Shown here: in pieces, positions 21,301-33,250 of the stretch
Position numbering within the stretch: the first letter of the stretch is position 1
Layout: every line of letters starts with the position of its first letter
DNA from: Tubulanus polymorphus
Lineage: Eukaryota > Nemertea > Palaeonemertea > Tubulaniformes > Tubulanidae
Direction of reading: 5' to 3'
NCBI RefSeq assembly: GCF_964204645.1
Contig: NC_134027.1
Coordinates: 9,102,485 to 9,166,484 of the forward strand
Length of the DNA stretch: 64,000 bases
Made by a program: the position numbers and the translations under genes
Notes under the pieces: generated by a model
Told to the model about the DNA's origin: nothing
The model's database searches: none
Seen by the model: only the letters and a program-made list of their open reading frames with translations

Positions 21301-21439
21301 CCAGATGTAAAATTGTTCGCTTACTAATTTAACGTGGCTTTGGGTTTGAGTCTCGTTTGTTCGGGATTTTTTTCTTCTCGTACAACCACCAGACTCCAGT
21401 TTTTGTTCGCTGGTTTTTCTGGCAGAAGAACGCTCGACG
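18370..21439 (-). CDS. Uncharacterised basic/helical protein (5' end not found)
   Basis: Five exons on the minus strand join in phase: 21439-21325, 20567-20335, 19982-19588, 19161-19061 and 18784-18370 (stop). Together they encode about 418 residues. I do not recognise the family. The first two exons are basic and helical (FDYEKKQPLSRRVQNMIEDI). The third is Ser/Arg/Gly-rich and probably disordered, ending in a Lys-rich run (KKKIRTKKKKHKE) that could be a nuclear signal. The fourth and fifth hold a helical segment: MDALNELHSILDDPEYR, then PVVCGPVCSFNQKARKRLLA and LELLLKQLPNLKSQI. The tail is disordered. The exon 3 donor (GAG|GTCTGT) is weak. The first exon found needs one base from an upstream exon, so the start codon lies beyond 21439 and was not located. 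Introns carry MITEs. Confidence 0.6.
19220..19476. mobile_element. MITE with GATCGCGGC-type ends, in an intron
   Basis: Left AGCAGCGATCATGCGG and right GTGTGATCGCGGCT are imperfect inverses. Inside are inverted CCAAATTGGC/GCCAAATTTGG motifs and GGCACGGATCAGACCCGG, also found in the element at 35976-36085. It lies between exons 3 and 4 of the minus-strand gene. Confidence 0.55.
20123..20289. mobile_element. Probable pogo/Tigger-type MITE
   Basis: CCAACTCGGAC...TTAACTCGGA on the left and GTCCGAGTTAGGCGAGGTTT on the right have the wording of pogo-class ends (AACCTCGCTTAACTCG). The left end is degenerate. Confidence 0.45.
21166..21302. mobile_element. Short MITE next to an exon donor
   Basis: GGGGCCAGTTGCTCAAAA and TTTTGCCCCAACTGGCCCC are inverted ends; internal GTTAACCAGTGGATAGTTAA and its inverse around 21260-21280. 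It ends 23 bp from the exon whose donor is at 21324. Confidence 0.7.
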
Positions 21440-23076
21440 CTATTTCATTGAGAAATGAAATTAAAAAATAACATCATACGAAGGTTTTACCTACCGGTAC
21501 CTAGTAAATGATAGGTTTAACAAGAATTTTTCAAAGTATGGGCTTTGCAATGTTGTCATTATCTGTAAGTTAGACCGTGGACTCTAAAACGAACTTCGTT
21601 TTTTAGTTCATGGTTACGTTCGATCTGTTTTCGTCTTCTCGGAATGATAAAATTCGATTACTTAATATTTTCCAATGTCCCACGGCATGGGTTGGAACTC
21701 CTAGATTTACCCATGCAATAAAAGATATTCCATATTAAGGTTTAAAAATGATACCTCATTTCTCCTAATCGGCCGGAACAACTGTAATAAAATGTGTTAT
21801 CAGTTCATTTCTGCTTCCGGGCTGTTATGGTTAACCTGATTCTGATTTTTAAAAAAAAGTAATATTAGGTACAGGGTAGGCGGCCTGGTCAACTTAAAAG
21901 CTCAATAGACGGAGAAACAAGGTATCAATTTTTAGTCTAATATGATGCAAGTTTAATTCCGTAGCTCAAGCCAGGCATTTCGTCAATTAATTTACCTGTT
22001 AGCCATTGTGAAAAATGTCCTCCCCAAGAAGGGATGCGATTAATTGTCTAATTCCCTTAATTACATGCTGTTTGATCACCTCTTGCCACGCGAGTCATCT
22101 ACTGGTTGCTAAACCTGTGTGGAGTGTCGGGTTTCCAAAGTTTCGGTTGTTACGGCTACTCCATGGCAACGATTTGGATGAACTAAATACCATGTGACCA
22201 CAATCCACCCCCTTCCGAATTCCCCGTGTAAGAGCAGAACTTTCCCTCTGTTCTGTTGAACGGTAGTAGGAAAGACCAGAGAATTATTATCTTGGCAGAC
22301 CCTAAGTAGTAAGGTAGCTCAAGTAAATATCCCGACTATCCGTTTATGTATTTTCATAGGAATTCTAAATTGGCCATATGAAACGAAGATTCTAAATTTC
22401 TGAACGCAACCATGCGGAGACAACCAAATTCCTTTCGCGGGAAAAACGCGCAGGCGAAATAAACGACATTTTTTTGTTTCCCAGAGAGAAATTAGTTCCG
22501 TGTTTTCCAGAATCGTGGTCACCGTGAGTTACATTAATTTACACCTAGGTCTACGTAATGGTCGATGAGTGCACATATGAAATGTAGACAAATGTTGGAT
22601 ATGTAGCCCTAGAATATTATAACATGCTATCCCTAATCTTACGTAACTACGTTTCAACGTTTATCATTTTTCTATAATAGAAAATAATACTCCTCGGATA
22701 GAAAATAATACCAAGTGTTATCCAATGAGCTAGCCAGTAATCTTCATATTTGGTAGGGGGCTGAAATGAACAAAACTCGCCACTTTCCACTCAAAATATC
22801 TTCAGGAGCCATAGGGAAGGAAGACCAGGCAATTTAGTTACTTCGACAATACAATGCGTTTCCTTCTTACTTTCACAGCACTTTTCAAGCTCTTTTTGTT
22901 CAGTTGTTACTAATCCTTCTTTAACGATCTAAAGCCAGATACTCTCGGCCATCACAATGATTTCAATAACACCCAACAATAAAAAGTTTGTATTCGTATA
23001 TTTCTTAAACTTCATTTTATTTGAAATGAAAACAACCAATCTCAGAAAGTAGTCATTGAATTGATTTATCTTAATA
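21440..23076. other. Intergenic / unresolved 5' exons
   Basis: Must contain the missing first exon(s) of the gene ending at 18370, but no candidate with the required phase could be justified. GTGGACTCTAAAACGA at 21578 matches one arm of the palindrome at 61576. Confidence 0.3.
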
Positions 23077-26000
23077 CTATTTCTTTCGTTGTAAGAAGCC
23101 CATTACGGCTTTGAAACATTCCTCTGATTGCCATCGTTCTGTGAGTCTCACGCATTCAGCCTTGTTAACGCGGTGTAGAATATCTCGGTCGGCATCGCGA
23201 ATCAAAATCTTTGAATATTTCATACTCTGAAATGTACAATATCATAGTCTTTGTTGGTACCGAGTGCATTTAAACGAAGATCAATATCGTACCTGGTATG
23301 TCACGTCAATGACTACTTAGGGCGTAATCGCATAGACTTACCTGCTTCGGGAATCCTGCACGCTCTGCTAGTTTGGCTTCCACTTCTCTGTCGAATGAAT
23401 CATGAGGGAAGACTTCGGTCACTAATCCAAGATCACAAGCTTCCTTAGCTGTAATCATTTGGTTGAACAGCAAAAGTTCACTGGCCTAAAAAAACGATCA
23501 TCCATACAGTCAATTCTACTTATTCTGTTTCTGATGGACCGACGATTTCGGTAAGGTACATTTCTATAAATGCAGCATTTTTAAAGATGTTTATTTCTTC
23601 ATCAAATGAGTGTTGTTGATACGGAGTTTGTACTTTTTCCTGGGCCGATTTTTTATCGATATTTGAAATCTAATCTTTATTTGTCGAAGCAACACTTGCC
23701 TGGCTTTCGTAATATCAAGATATAATGATAATATGGAAGACGGCTTACAACACTACTAATACAGGATATGTTGTTTTTTAACTACTAACCTTGGCGATAC
23801 CCATGAGTTTTGGGAAAACATAAGACGAACATCCTTCTGGCGATTGTCCCAGTGCACTGAATGGCGTATGAAATGTAGCCTACAAATATAATGAAGACAT
23901 GAGTTACTCATTTCGATGTTTGTCCAGCTTTTGATAAATTCAACACAGTACAATGTGCATAGAAATAGTATTCATTTCCAACCAGCAGAGCCAATATGAC
24001 GCTTTTTAGGTTTCAATACAGTCGAAGTAAATATTTCTACAGTGGAACCCCTGTTTAACAACCTCGGATGCAACAATTTTTCAGATATAAAAAACCTAGA
24101 ATTTTGTCCCAGATATGGCAATATCAATTATTTTCACACTGGATATAACGAACTATCAGTTACAACAAACAAATTTTTTGGTTCCCTGAAGCTCATTGCG
24201 ACGAGGTTCCACTGTTAAGATGATGGGTAGACCTTATCAGTAGCGTATACTGCATCGAATAAGCCGAGCACGGTAACACTGATTCCAACTGCTGGACCGT
24301 TGATTTTTGCGATTAATGGTTTAGGGTGATCTATCATTGAAGCGACGAATCTCCTAAAAATAAGAGAAATAATAAGTTACCAGTAAGGAATATTCCATCT
24401 GACCCCTTTGTTTCATTCTGTTGCAAATTCAACGAGGCACCATGTGCGAATATATTCAAAAGGACACTTTTGTTAAGTGAAGTAAAGTTTGCAATTACAG
24501 TACACAATCATTTCTTTCACTGCATGGATGTTGATATCTTGGGAAAAACGAAAGCTGAATACACATACTCTAATATTTCTGCGCCCTCTTCTGCCTTAGC
24601 TTTTACATTATCTGGTGTGATATTGGCAAAGTTTTCTAAATCATTACCGCTACAATAGAAATCGCCTTTACCTAAAATGATTACAAAATATTTCGATATC
24701 TAACTCTCACTGGTGGTTAGAACAGTACACTGGGTTATCCCAATTCCTACGAGATGTGTCCTATGAGAATGCCAACAATCATTGTCAATATGAAGCCTAT
24801 AGGTTGAAACCTACTTTCCTCACATTCTTCAGACATGAACAAGATCGGATGAAACTAAGATGGCCGCTGACTGCATGAAAATCAACTGATCCAAAAAGCT
24901 GTTTAACTCAAATTTCAATGCAATTCAACAAACCATAAAGAAGCAAGAAGACGCTTACCAATTCAGTACTGAATGACTTTTTTTGGAACAAAAAATGGTC
25001 ACCTGTTATAACTGTAATGGCTGTTTTAGTGTCATTAGCTGCATCCTGTAATGCCTGAGTCCATTGATCATACATCTGTGTAAATAAACTAGACTAGTAA
25101 AGCGAATTGCGTAAAGAATTCACCCAGTAACCTTTCGGGTTATTCCTCAGAAAGTCCTTTGCATACAAGCACTAAATACATGAATAGGTAACTCTTACTT
25201 GAGTGGTTATTGCATTCTTTTTTGCTGGCCGGTTTAGAGTAATACGAAATTGATTGTTTTCAGCTGTGACTTCGATGTCTTGATACTTTGAAGAATCTCC
25301 GCTTTTAGTGGTTGTAGCAGCAGCTGGTTCTTCAGATCCGGCCAAATCATTCACGAGTTTGATATAAGCTGCCATTGCATCGTCCTGGAATAAGAATTAA
25401 TTAATGGAAATCAAGGGACATAACTGACTTAAGTAGAATATCTTACCTTGGACATGTCACCCAAGTTATTCCAGGCTTCCCATTTTACTTTTCCCACAAA
25501 ATCCATCATGCCTGGCTTCTTCTTCGTATTTTTGCCTTCGGTGGCCTGTACAAAAAGACTGCATGTAATATTACACCATTACAATAATCTCTAAGGCAAG
25601 GCTCGATTCATACAGTTCTAGAGAGTATCTTCTCAGGATACAAGCTCCTCCAGTGTCGGTATCCCATGTAAAACTTTAGTATCCCTATTTGCCTTTAAAT
25701 TTCTTTTCACGAAAATACAGTAAAGAATTGAATCAATATGATCCTCTTTATGGTGAAATCAGAAAATTTTTGTATCCTTCAGGATAATTTCATTTCAATA
25801 TTTAGTATCTCAACAAAAAATCTCAGGATACTGTCAAGATTGAGCCCGGTTAGGGTGCCAGTAGGTTAGAAATTGTGAGTGTGGTAATTTGGCCAACCTG
25901 TTTGAAAAGTGAATAGATCTGCAGTTTAACGTCATTTCCGGGATCTTCTTGAAGCGTGTTCAGGCGATCTTTGGCAGCTTGGAAATCTTCATTAATACCA

Positions 26001-26786
26001 CGAAGCACATAACTTGAGCAGAAACTACGTCTAGCCAACCCTGCCAACTGTGGAACAGCACGCCTACTTATCCTAAAATGAATACCAAAAAACACAAGTG
26101 GTTAAGAAACGACCTTAAAAAATTCTGCTTCAGTTTTTAGTTAGGTCTACTCAACGCAAATCTACTACATTTTGCATGTAATGTTTGCATACTCGCAACA
26201 TATCATAATGCCATGATGGACTAGGGATCGTTGGGCCAAATGCCCCAAAAGCTTTTAAGGTTAGAAACATACCAGGTATGTACTACCAATAGCTAGGACA
26301 CCTGACGTCCTTTAAAGTTTAAATAGACTTGTACTGGTGTACTGTTGCTAATACACCAACACTCAACAGGGAAAGGCCGGGTGAATACAGTGAAATTAAG
26401 TGATGGACTGTGCTGACGATCTTAACACTGTAAGGTTAGAGTAGCTTAGATCGTCCAATACTGCATGATTTTAGTTACAGTATGAAATGTAACTTAAATC
26501 ATCCAGTATGACGTTCCTCACCAACCTCTGGGCTCTGTGGTTGCTTGTAAAACATATAGCTGTCAATAAAATTGCATTGAATTTGACTACTCGGTTATAT
26601 TTCTACCGATCAGGGTCTGGATATGATGGAGATATCAAGTCAATTTCTGACTTCAAACAAATAAACCTATCGAGGGCTGTGTCCCGCATCGACTGACAAC
26701 AAATAAAACGAGCGTTATTACCCGTTCAGATGCGATACATGTCGCAGGATTACACCTCCCGAAAGTAAACCGGCGGAAGCTGCCAT
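23077..26786 (-). CDS. ECI2: Enoyl-CoA delta isomerase 2 (ACBP + crotonase), mitochondrial
   Basis: Ten exons: 26786-26755, 26072-25898, 25545-25447, 25384-25199, 25075-25003, 24671-24569, 24353-24233, 23879-23790, 23485-23342 and 23226-23077; 390 aa, close to human ECI2. It shifts cis-3/trans-3 double bonds to trans-2 in enoyl-CoAs during oxidation of unsaturated fatty acids. Residues 1-35 ([16 protein letters not shown]...) are a basic, Ser-rich mitochondrial leader. Residues ~36-120 form an acyl-CoA-binding domain ([44 protein letters not shown]). Residues ~137-390 are the crotonase fold with oxyanion-hole segments [10 protein letters not shown] and [10 protein letters not shown] and the catalytic Glu278 in [10 protein letters not shown]. 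The C-terminus is LQRKK, so a peroxisomal SKL-type signal is absent. It is divergent to CDYL with a 262-bp gap. Confidence 0.95.
24038..24217. mobile_element. pogo/Tigger-type MITE in an ECI2 intron
   Basis: CAGTGGAACCCCTGTTTAAC and GCGACGAGGTTCCACTG are inverted ends of a 180-bp AT-rich element, 16 bp from the exon boundary at 24233. A partial relative lies at 15479. Confidence 0.7.
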
Positions 26787-27048
26787 CTTGACAGCTGGTA
26801 GAGTATACACAGGGAAGCGAGTGTGAGATTGAATTTCGATTCAAAAATCTTACACCGTTTGCGAGTGTAGAAATAACAAATGATAGCAGCAGAATTTACA
26901 TATGATTTTATTTAAACGCAAAGATAAGATAATTAATTGATGTAAAACAATTTTAGGAAAATAATGGCTCAAAAAGCGGAATCCTTTTACGGAATGCGCC
27001 CCGGACTATATAATCCCGTGACGTCATTTTCGTGAAAATCTCTATACA
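26787..27048. promoter_or_regulatory. Shared divergent promoter region of ECI2 and CDYL
   Basis: Only 262 bp separate the two start codons. A perfect palindromic CRE/ATF site TGACGTCA is at 27019-27026, 23 bp before the CDYL ATG, and TATATAAT at 27007-27014 precedes it. The CRE may lie in the CDYL 5' UTR. Transcription start sites are not known. Confidence 0.6.
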
Positions 27049-30000
27049 ATGGAGGATGATCCGAGTAGGGCTGCTGCTGAAACTATTTACGAGGTACGCG
27101 TAGCACACGCGCATTTTCGCTTCGTCGTTGACTGCTGGTGTTTTTATTCTATTCCATATCAAATTGCCCAGCTTTTATCATTGGTGTTGGTATAGCTATA
27201 TACGTCTAATTCTACTAAATAATCGCTCGCCGTGTGCATTTTGATTTGGCTCTTTTTGAGATAAAACTTTTTTATCAGTCATTAATAATAAATCATGAGA
27301 TTGATTAGATTAGATCCGCTCTGTTGATTTTTTTTAGCTGTCTCCATCAAATAATGTTTTCGCAGAAAATGACATTCATTTCACATCCATCCACTCATAG
27401 CGACTTGTCAATTTATTTACTTTTATTTTAGTGAATTCCTACTCACTATATTATTATCCTCTGTATTTGAAAGGGCCTGTTGCCGTTGGCCTTCTTCATT
27501 GAATATATTTTTGTACCTCATTATTTTCAGCATTTAACTAATGAACAGAGTTTTTCTTTTTAATTTATTCACGCTTTATCATTTGCCAACTGCATGTGCT
27601 TTCTGCTGTTTACATTATTTTTCCATCTTTGTGCATTAGCCTAACTACCTTTTCGCTTGAAGCATTACACAGCCGATGTTCGCTGTTCTTAACATTTTCC
27701 AGGCTGTTTCCTATCAAACCACACGAATGAATTATTCAAGAATATGATGGACGAACATTAGAAATACGTAGAAGAGCTCATTTAAACTTTGTTTCTGGTA
27801 AATAGCACAATTTTCTTACAAAGTTTTCCGAGTTGTCGCCTCTGTTCAGTATTTTCTCCGTTTCTAAGCTAAGCATTTTGCGAAAGGTTTTATTGAGTTC
27901 GTCTCTTATTACTAATAAAAGAAAAAAAAGGAACTTATCGTTGAAAATTACATGCCACGCCCAGACTACACCTATAACTCAGTGTACACAATAACCTTAA
28001 ACCTAGATAGAAATGATAAGCATTTCCACAACCACATGATTTAGCATTATCCTTTATCACGCACTGCATGCATGTTCATTATTAATCTGATTCCTACCGT
28101 ACTTACAAAGCTGATGTCACATATGTCCATTTGTGCAATAATTAGAGGAATAGTTCATTAATGAGAGACCCAACCTTGGTGTCATGAAAAAGTTAATTAG
28201 ATGCCTCCATTATTTGATATTAACAGTACCCCCCGTATAATATACCATACCACTGACTAAATTGGTAGGGCCTATATGAGTTGTCTTGTCAGTGACTAAG
28301 CTGTGGTAAAGTTTCATGATTGGACAATGTCACAAACACTGCATGATTATACAATATTATAAAAAGCTTAAGGATAGGGTCATTAAGATAAGGAGTTGTG
28401 TTTCATGTTGTACACTACACTTTCATTCAATGAGATGCCATTTAATTTTCTATCAAAAACTGTAGTATAAATCTTCGGTAATGCCACTGTTTGGACCAAT
28501 GAAAATGATTTAATCTATTCTTAATTTTCTTGTGAAAAACTGGATTGATTTTCCAACAAGTAAATGAATGTGACTTGTACAACATTTATATAGACCTAGT
28601 TCAGCAGATAATAGGCTTAGATCTTGTTTTTTGGGTCTCAAAAATTATGTCATATCTGCAAGATATAATTGAAAATGTGACACCATGAATATCTGGGCAG
28701 GTCATATTGGTGTCAGATCCTATCTGCCTTTCGGAATTATTCTAGTAGACCTGTGAACATATGTGAATGGGCTAACATTAATAAATTTCACCTTTGCATT
28801 ATCATCATATCATTTATCATTGAAATGGGCTGCGTGGTTTCTTAACATTTCATTGGCTAACTTTTTAGGCATTTGTTTGGTATGGCAGTGCATGTCTGAA
28901 CATAAAATATATATATATATATTTCATCTATGTGTTTTTAATGTAATCACTTTCTTTAGATTGACGACGTGCTCCAAAAGCGTATTGGCAAACTTGGTAA
29001 ATTGGAATATTTGATTAAGTGGAAAGGCTATGAGAAAAAGTTTAACTCTTGGGAGCCGGGAGCTTCCTTGTTGAACTGTGGAAACGTGCTGAAAAAGTTC
29101 AAAATGGCGAAAGCCTTGTCGATTACGAAAACTGCCGGCCAAACAAAGGCTAAACAGTTAAAAGTAAAAGCACTGAAAGCTGGCATGGTTACGAAAAGCT
29201 CCATTCCTAAAAAACGCAAAATCATACCGACAACAAAAGCTAAAGGCACAAACATTATTAATTCGATTGCGAAACGAGTGCCGATGAATAAACTAGCAGG
29301 ACTTTTACCGGAGAAAACGAAGAAAGCAATAGCAAAAGTTAAAAAAGACACTGTGAAAAATAATGTTGTAGTCAATACAAATCTAGAGTCTCATGTTAAA
29401 GAAGAGGTTACGACAGATGTAGAACAAGTCACCTCGGCTAGTGTTGATGATCTACAGTCTTTAAATAATAGTAATAATAATTTGGATAGTGTAGATGGTA
29501 GCTTCATCTCCATTGAGGAAACCTCTTCAGAGGCTGAAGATGTAGGTGATCACAAAAAAATCAGTGATAATAACGCGAGTAGTATTAGTGGCAATAAACC
29601 TAGTGCTAAATCATTTGCACAGAAGCGGGCTTTGAAAGACAATCGAGCACGCTATAAGTTGAATCCGGCTGCTCTGCGCGAGTTAACGAGACTTGTTGCC
29701 GATGAAAAGGGTAATGCAGATGCCCTGAAACAGATAAACAAACTGGCGAGTAGCACGAAATCGGGATGCGTCAGTTTGAAAGCGTTAACCGAGCTCGTAA
29801 CGAAAGAGGCGGAACTGAAAGAGCGCACTCGCAAACGGAAGCGTGAGGCAAATGCCGCTGCAGCTCTAGCCGCGAAAAAGTCGAAGCCAGCAATGGCCAC
29901 AGCTCGCAAGAAGAAACCTGCAGCCACTGTCGGGTCGTCGGCAAAAAAGCAGCTCACTGGTCAGGCACAGAAACAAAAGTCATCGCCACCTAAGAGTACT

Positions 30001-32386
30001 GCTCGGAAGAAGGATGTTGCTCAGGATGCAAAATCGAAAAAGAAGAAGTCCCCAAGCAGTGCAGCATTTCAGCAGTCCAATCATGATAGAACGACTGCGC
30101 TAAAACTAGGCATGCCAAAAACAGAGGTTGTCAAACCAGGTAATGTTGTTTAAAACTTCACAGTACTTTTGAAGTTGTAGATGCAGAAATTGTATAGAAT
30201 ATGTCTGAGAATGACTACTTAGCCTTGAAATTAAGAGTAAGTAGATAGTAAAAAGAATTGTAACTTCAAAAGTTTTAAACTTACTGGGTTTGCAGGCACA
30301 GCCAGCTTATTTGGTGATTACAATACCAAACTGACCTGCCTGGTGACATGGGTCACTGGTATTTGTAGTGAGTGCTTTATTATAGAAAATGTTCTGGATT
30401 TTTGTGATTTTGTAGTACCTCGTACGACACACGCGAAAACTGGTCCTTCAATGATGCATATCCCGACTCCTACTGAGTTCAGCGCGTTTAAGACACCAGC
30501 TACGACCCCGGCTACAATTGTCCATCAACCCCAGATACTCGTCCTCGACAACGACGCCACTGCTGCCTACTATTCCGATCTGCCGACATGCACACTTCCT
30601 GTTGCGCCAATATTCCCGAGCAGTCCGACGACGGAATCATATCGTTCGCTCGTAATGAACTTGCCGGCGAAATTGCAAGCGAATCGTTTGGTGCGGCGAC
30701 GCAACAGCAAAGAGGAGGATGAAGAGATCATCCAGCGTCGATTGAGCGTTCGGCAGAGTGAAAGTGCATTTAAATACAAGGAAATCGTTGTGAAAAAGTT
30801 TGACAGCTACACCCAAATTTGGCTGTTTACGAACACAAAGCTCGGCAATTCGTTGAATCCTCAGGTAACCAAATTAAAGTCCATGTCCCTCTGTCGTTGT
30901 TGATCAAGATTTGAATGTCGATCATGCGTTTTGCCAATTGCCCACATATGAAAACTTATTCTTTTTCATTTTAATTCGTCAAGGAAAACTTGATACGCAT
31001 CTTCAGAAATATTGTCCTTTTGGTTAATGTCTTAGTTCTTGTGCTGCATGTTATGAGTTGCTTTCTTCTAAAGGAGAATAGAAGTCGTCAATTGTGTACC
31101 ATTTCAAGCTGTTCGTTCCAGGTTTTCCAAGAACTTATCTCGGCATTTAACAATGCTAAGTACGATGAAAGCTCGCTGGTGATGTTAAGCGGTACTGGTA
31201 GTCTGTTCTGCTCCGGAATCGATTTGGCGTATCTCATTAATTCGGAAAATCGCAAAAAAGCCGCTGAAAAAATGGCAGCAACTCTTCGGTAACTATATTT
31301 ACCACAGTCCACCGAATTGAAATATGGCTCAAAGTATTGAGAATATTATGGACATAGGAGTGGATATGTACCGTCTACTTAAGGTTGCAACACAAACAAG
31401 ATCTTGAGGATCGTAGTCTAGATATTGTTGAAAATTTTTGCTGTTTCGATCTTTTAGGGATTTTATACAAACACTGATAGCGTTTCCTAAGCCGGTTGTC
31501 GCCGCGGTGAATGGGCCGGCTATTGGTCTCGGTGCTACTATCTTGCCATTATGCGATGTCGTGTATGCCAGTGACAAGGCATCGTTCTATTTGCCGTACG
31601 CTCGAATTGCTCAAACTCCTGAAGGCTGTTCGTCATTCACTTTACCATCAACAATTGGAATGGCTATGGTCAGTTTTGTCGGGTTCATGAAAATATGCAC
31701 TTTTGCCTATTACCAAATGGCTTTTAAAATCTCGTTTGACTTGACTCTATCTGTTATTTCCATTTGTAAGGCTAATGAAATGTTGTTTGGGGGTCGAAAA
31801 CTGACGGCGATGGAAGCGTATCAAAGCAGTTTGGTATCACAGGTGTTTTGGCCAACAACCATGATGCAAGAAGTTGTGCCAAGGGTTCAACAGATGGCAA
31901 GTCAGTCTGCGCGAGTAAGTATTACTTAACCCCAATATCGTGCTCGAGTTAGAGCTGCCAACAGTTCCTGATTTTTGGTATTTGTTACTCTTTTAAGAAA
32001 TACGGATTTGATTTGTTTGATGCATACAGAAACTGAGTTACAGTTACTGAGGGTCTTACTTTTGATTACTGATTAATTTGAACATTTTCTTTCATATTTC
32101 AATAAAGTGTACTGAAAAAAAATTCAATTTGTTACTGATGGCACTTCAGAGGTTGGCAGCACTAGATATACTGCATAGCATTGAATGTCGGGTGCAAATT
32201 TTCACTCTTGCTTTGGTTTTTTTTTAGGCATTGGAAGCGACCAAACTGATGATACGTAGCCATATCAAGGCCAAACTGGATTATACGAATGATTCTGAGT
32301 GCAATATGTTGAAAGATTGTTGGTTGACGTCCGAATTCTACACTGCAGCAAAAATCTACGTCGAAGAGGAGCAACATTTTCTTTGA
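27049..32386 (+). CDS. CDYL: Chromodomain Y-like protein
   Basis: Seven exons: 27049-27093, 28960-30139, 30416-30864, 31122-31288, 31458-31668, 31771-31914 and 32228-32386; 784 aa. CDYL proteins read methylated histone H3 tails and act as nuclear co-repressors; the C-terminal crotonase-like domain has been linked to crotonyl-CoA hydration and CoA binding. Residues ~13-62 are a chromodomain (IYEIDDVLQKR, LEYLIKWKGYEKKFNSWEP) with the aromatic cage candidates Tyr14, the Trp of IKWKGY and the Phe of KKFNSW. Residues ~65-520 are Lys/Ser-rich and disordered with several nuclear signals (PKKRK). Residues ~527-784 are the crotonase fold (SLFCSGIDLAYL, NGPAIGLGAT, AQTPEGCSSFTLP). Introns 3, 4, 6 and 7-side boundaries match ECI2. 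The second exon is unusually large (1180 nt). Confidence 0.94.
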
Positions 32387-33250
32387 TGTGCTATATCTAT
32401 TCTAGACTTCTAGGTGATAAACGATTTTATACGAGCGAATATTCGGAAAATACGCCGCGAGAATCATTCGAAACCGACTCGCCCTCGAGTCCGATCATTC
32501 TTAGGACTGTTTTTATTTGAATGTTTGTACATTGCCCGATTATGATGAACAGTTTTATACAGTGAATCTTGCCAAGCACTTATGAAGGCATTCAAGCAAT
32601 TACACTCGTTTCTAGGCACGAATAATCGGTTACCCCTCTTTATTCGCTGAAAACACGAGTTGTACTGATTTAAGAAGATATTTAGGCATGGTTTACTTAT
32701 TTTGTTTAATCGAATGTCTCGTATGTATGCAATCGCACGTCTTAATCATGTAGTAGTCATGCGCATTTTTGTGCTAGGAAAACAATTGCACTTTACATGC
32801 TCTTGAAGTGCTTTGTTTGTTGGGTATTGTAAAAGATTTTTTCAGTTACACGAGCATGATATTCCCGGTAATCCGGTTATCTTTACGCATCGTCATTGAT
32901 GTACTATACATGTATAATGCTGAAGAAAAAATCTTAATTCGCACAAAATGTATCTTTCAATGGTGGGAATACAAGAAATAATGATTTTGTTGTCTCATTT
33001 TCCTCTAGTATAGCGAGGTTTTTTCGATCATGTGTATTTCATTAACTTCTAGAAGAAATTGCTCATATGGAAATCGAAGAAAAAGAAAATCTTGTATTTG
33101 ATGTAACATGTCCGAATAGAAGAATTTTAGAAATAGAAATAATACGGTAATCGGATCGTTAGTTGAGGAACCCTCTGAAATGTGCGATGATGTTGAATTT
33201 TAGCGATAAGAAATAGTGATCTTTTTAATAAAATGATCGAATAGCCATAA
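32387..33250 (+). terminator. CDYL 3' UTR and candidate polyadenylation signal
   Basis: AT-rich non-coding sequence after the stop; AATAAAATG at about 33228 is the first good polyadenylation signal. A second candidate is AATAAAGG at about 34673, so a longer 3' UTR is possible. Confidence 0.5.

Noticed and set aside
22319-22522. Possible first exon of the unknown minus-strand gene
   Set aside because: No donor in the phase required by the exon at 21439.
29028-29957. Antisense frames of 101-115 codons across CDYL exon 2
   Set aside because: Shadows of the Lys-rich CDYL coding sequence (antisense of AAA/AAG gives Phe/Leu runs).
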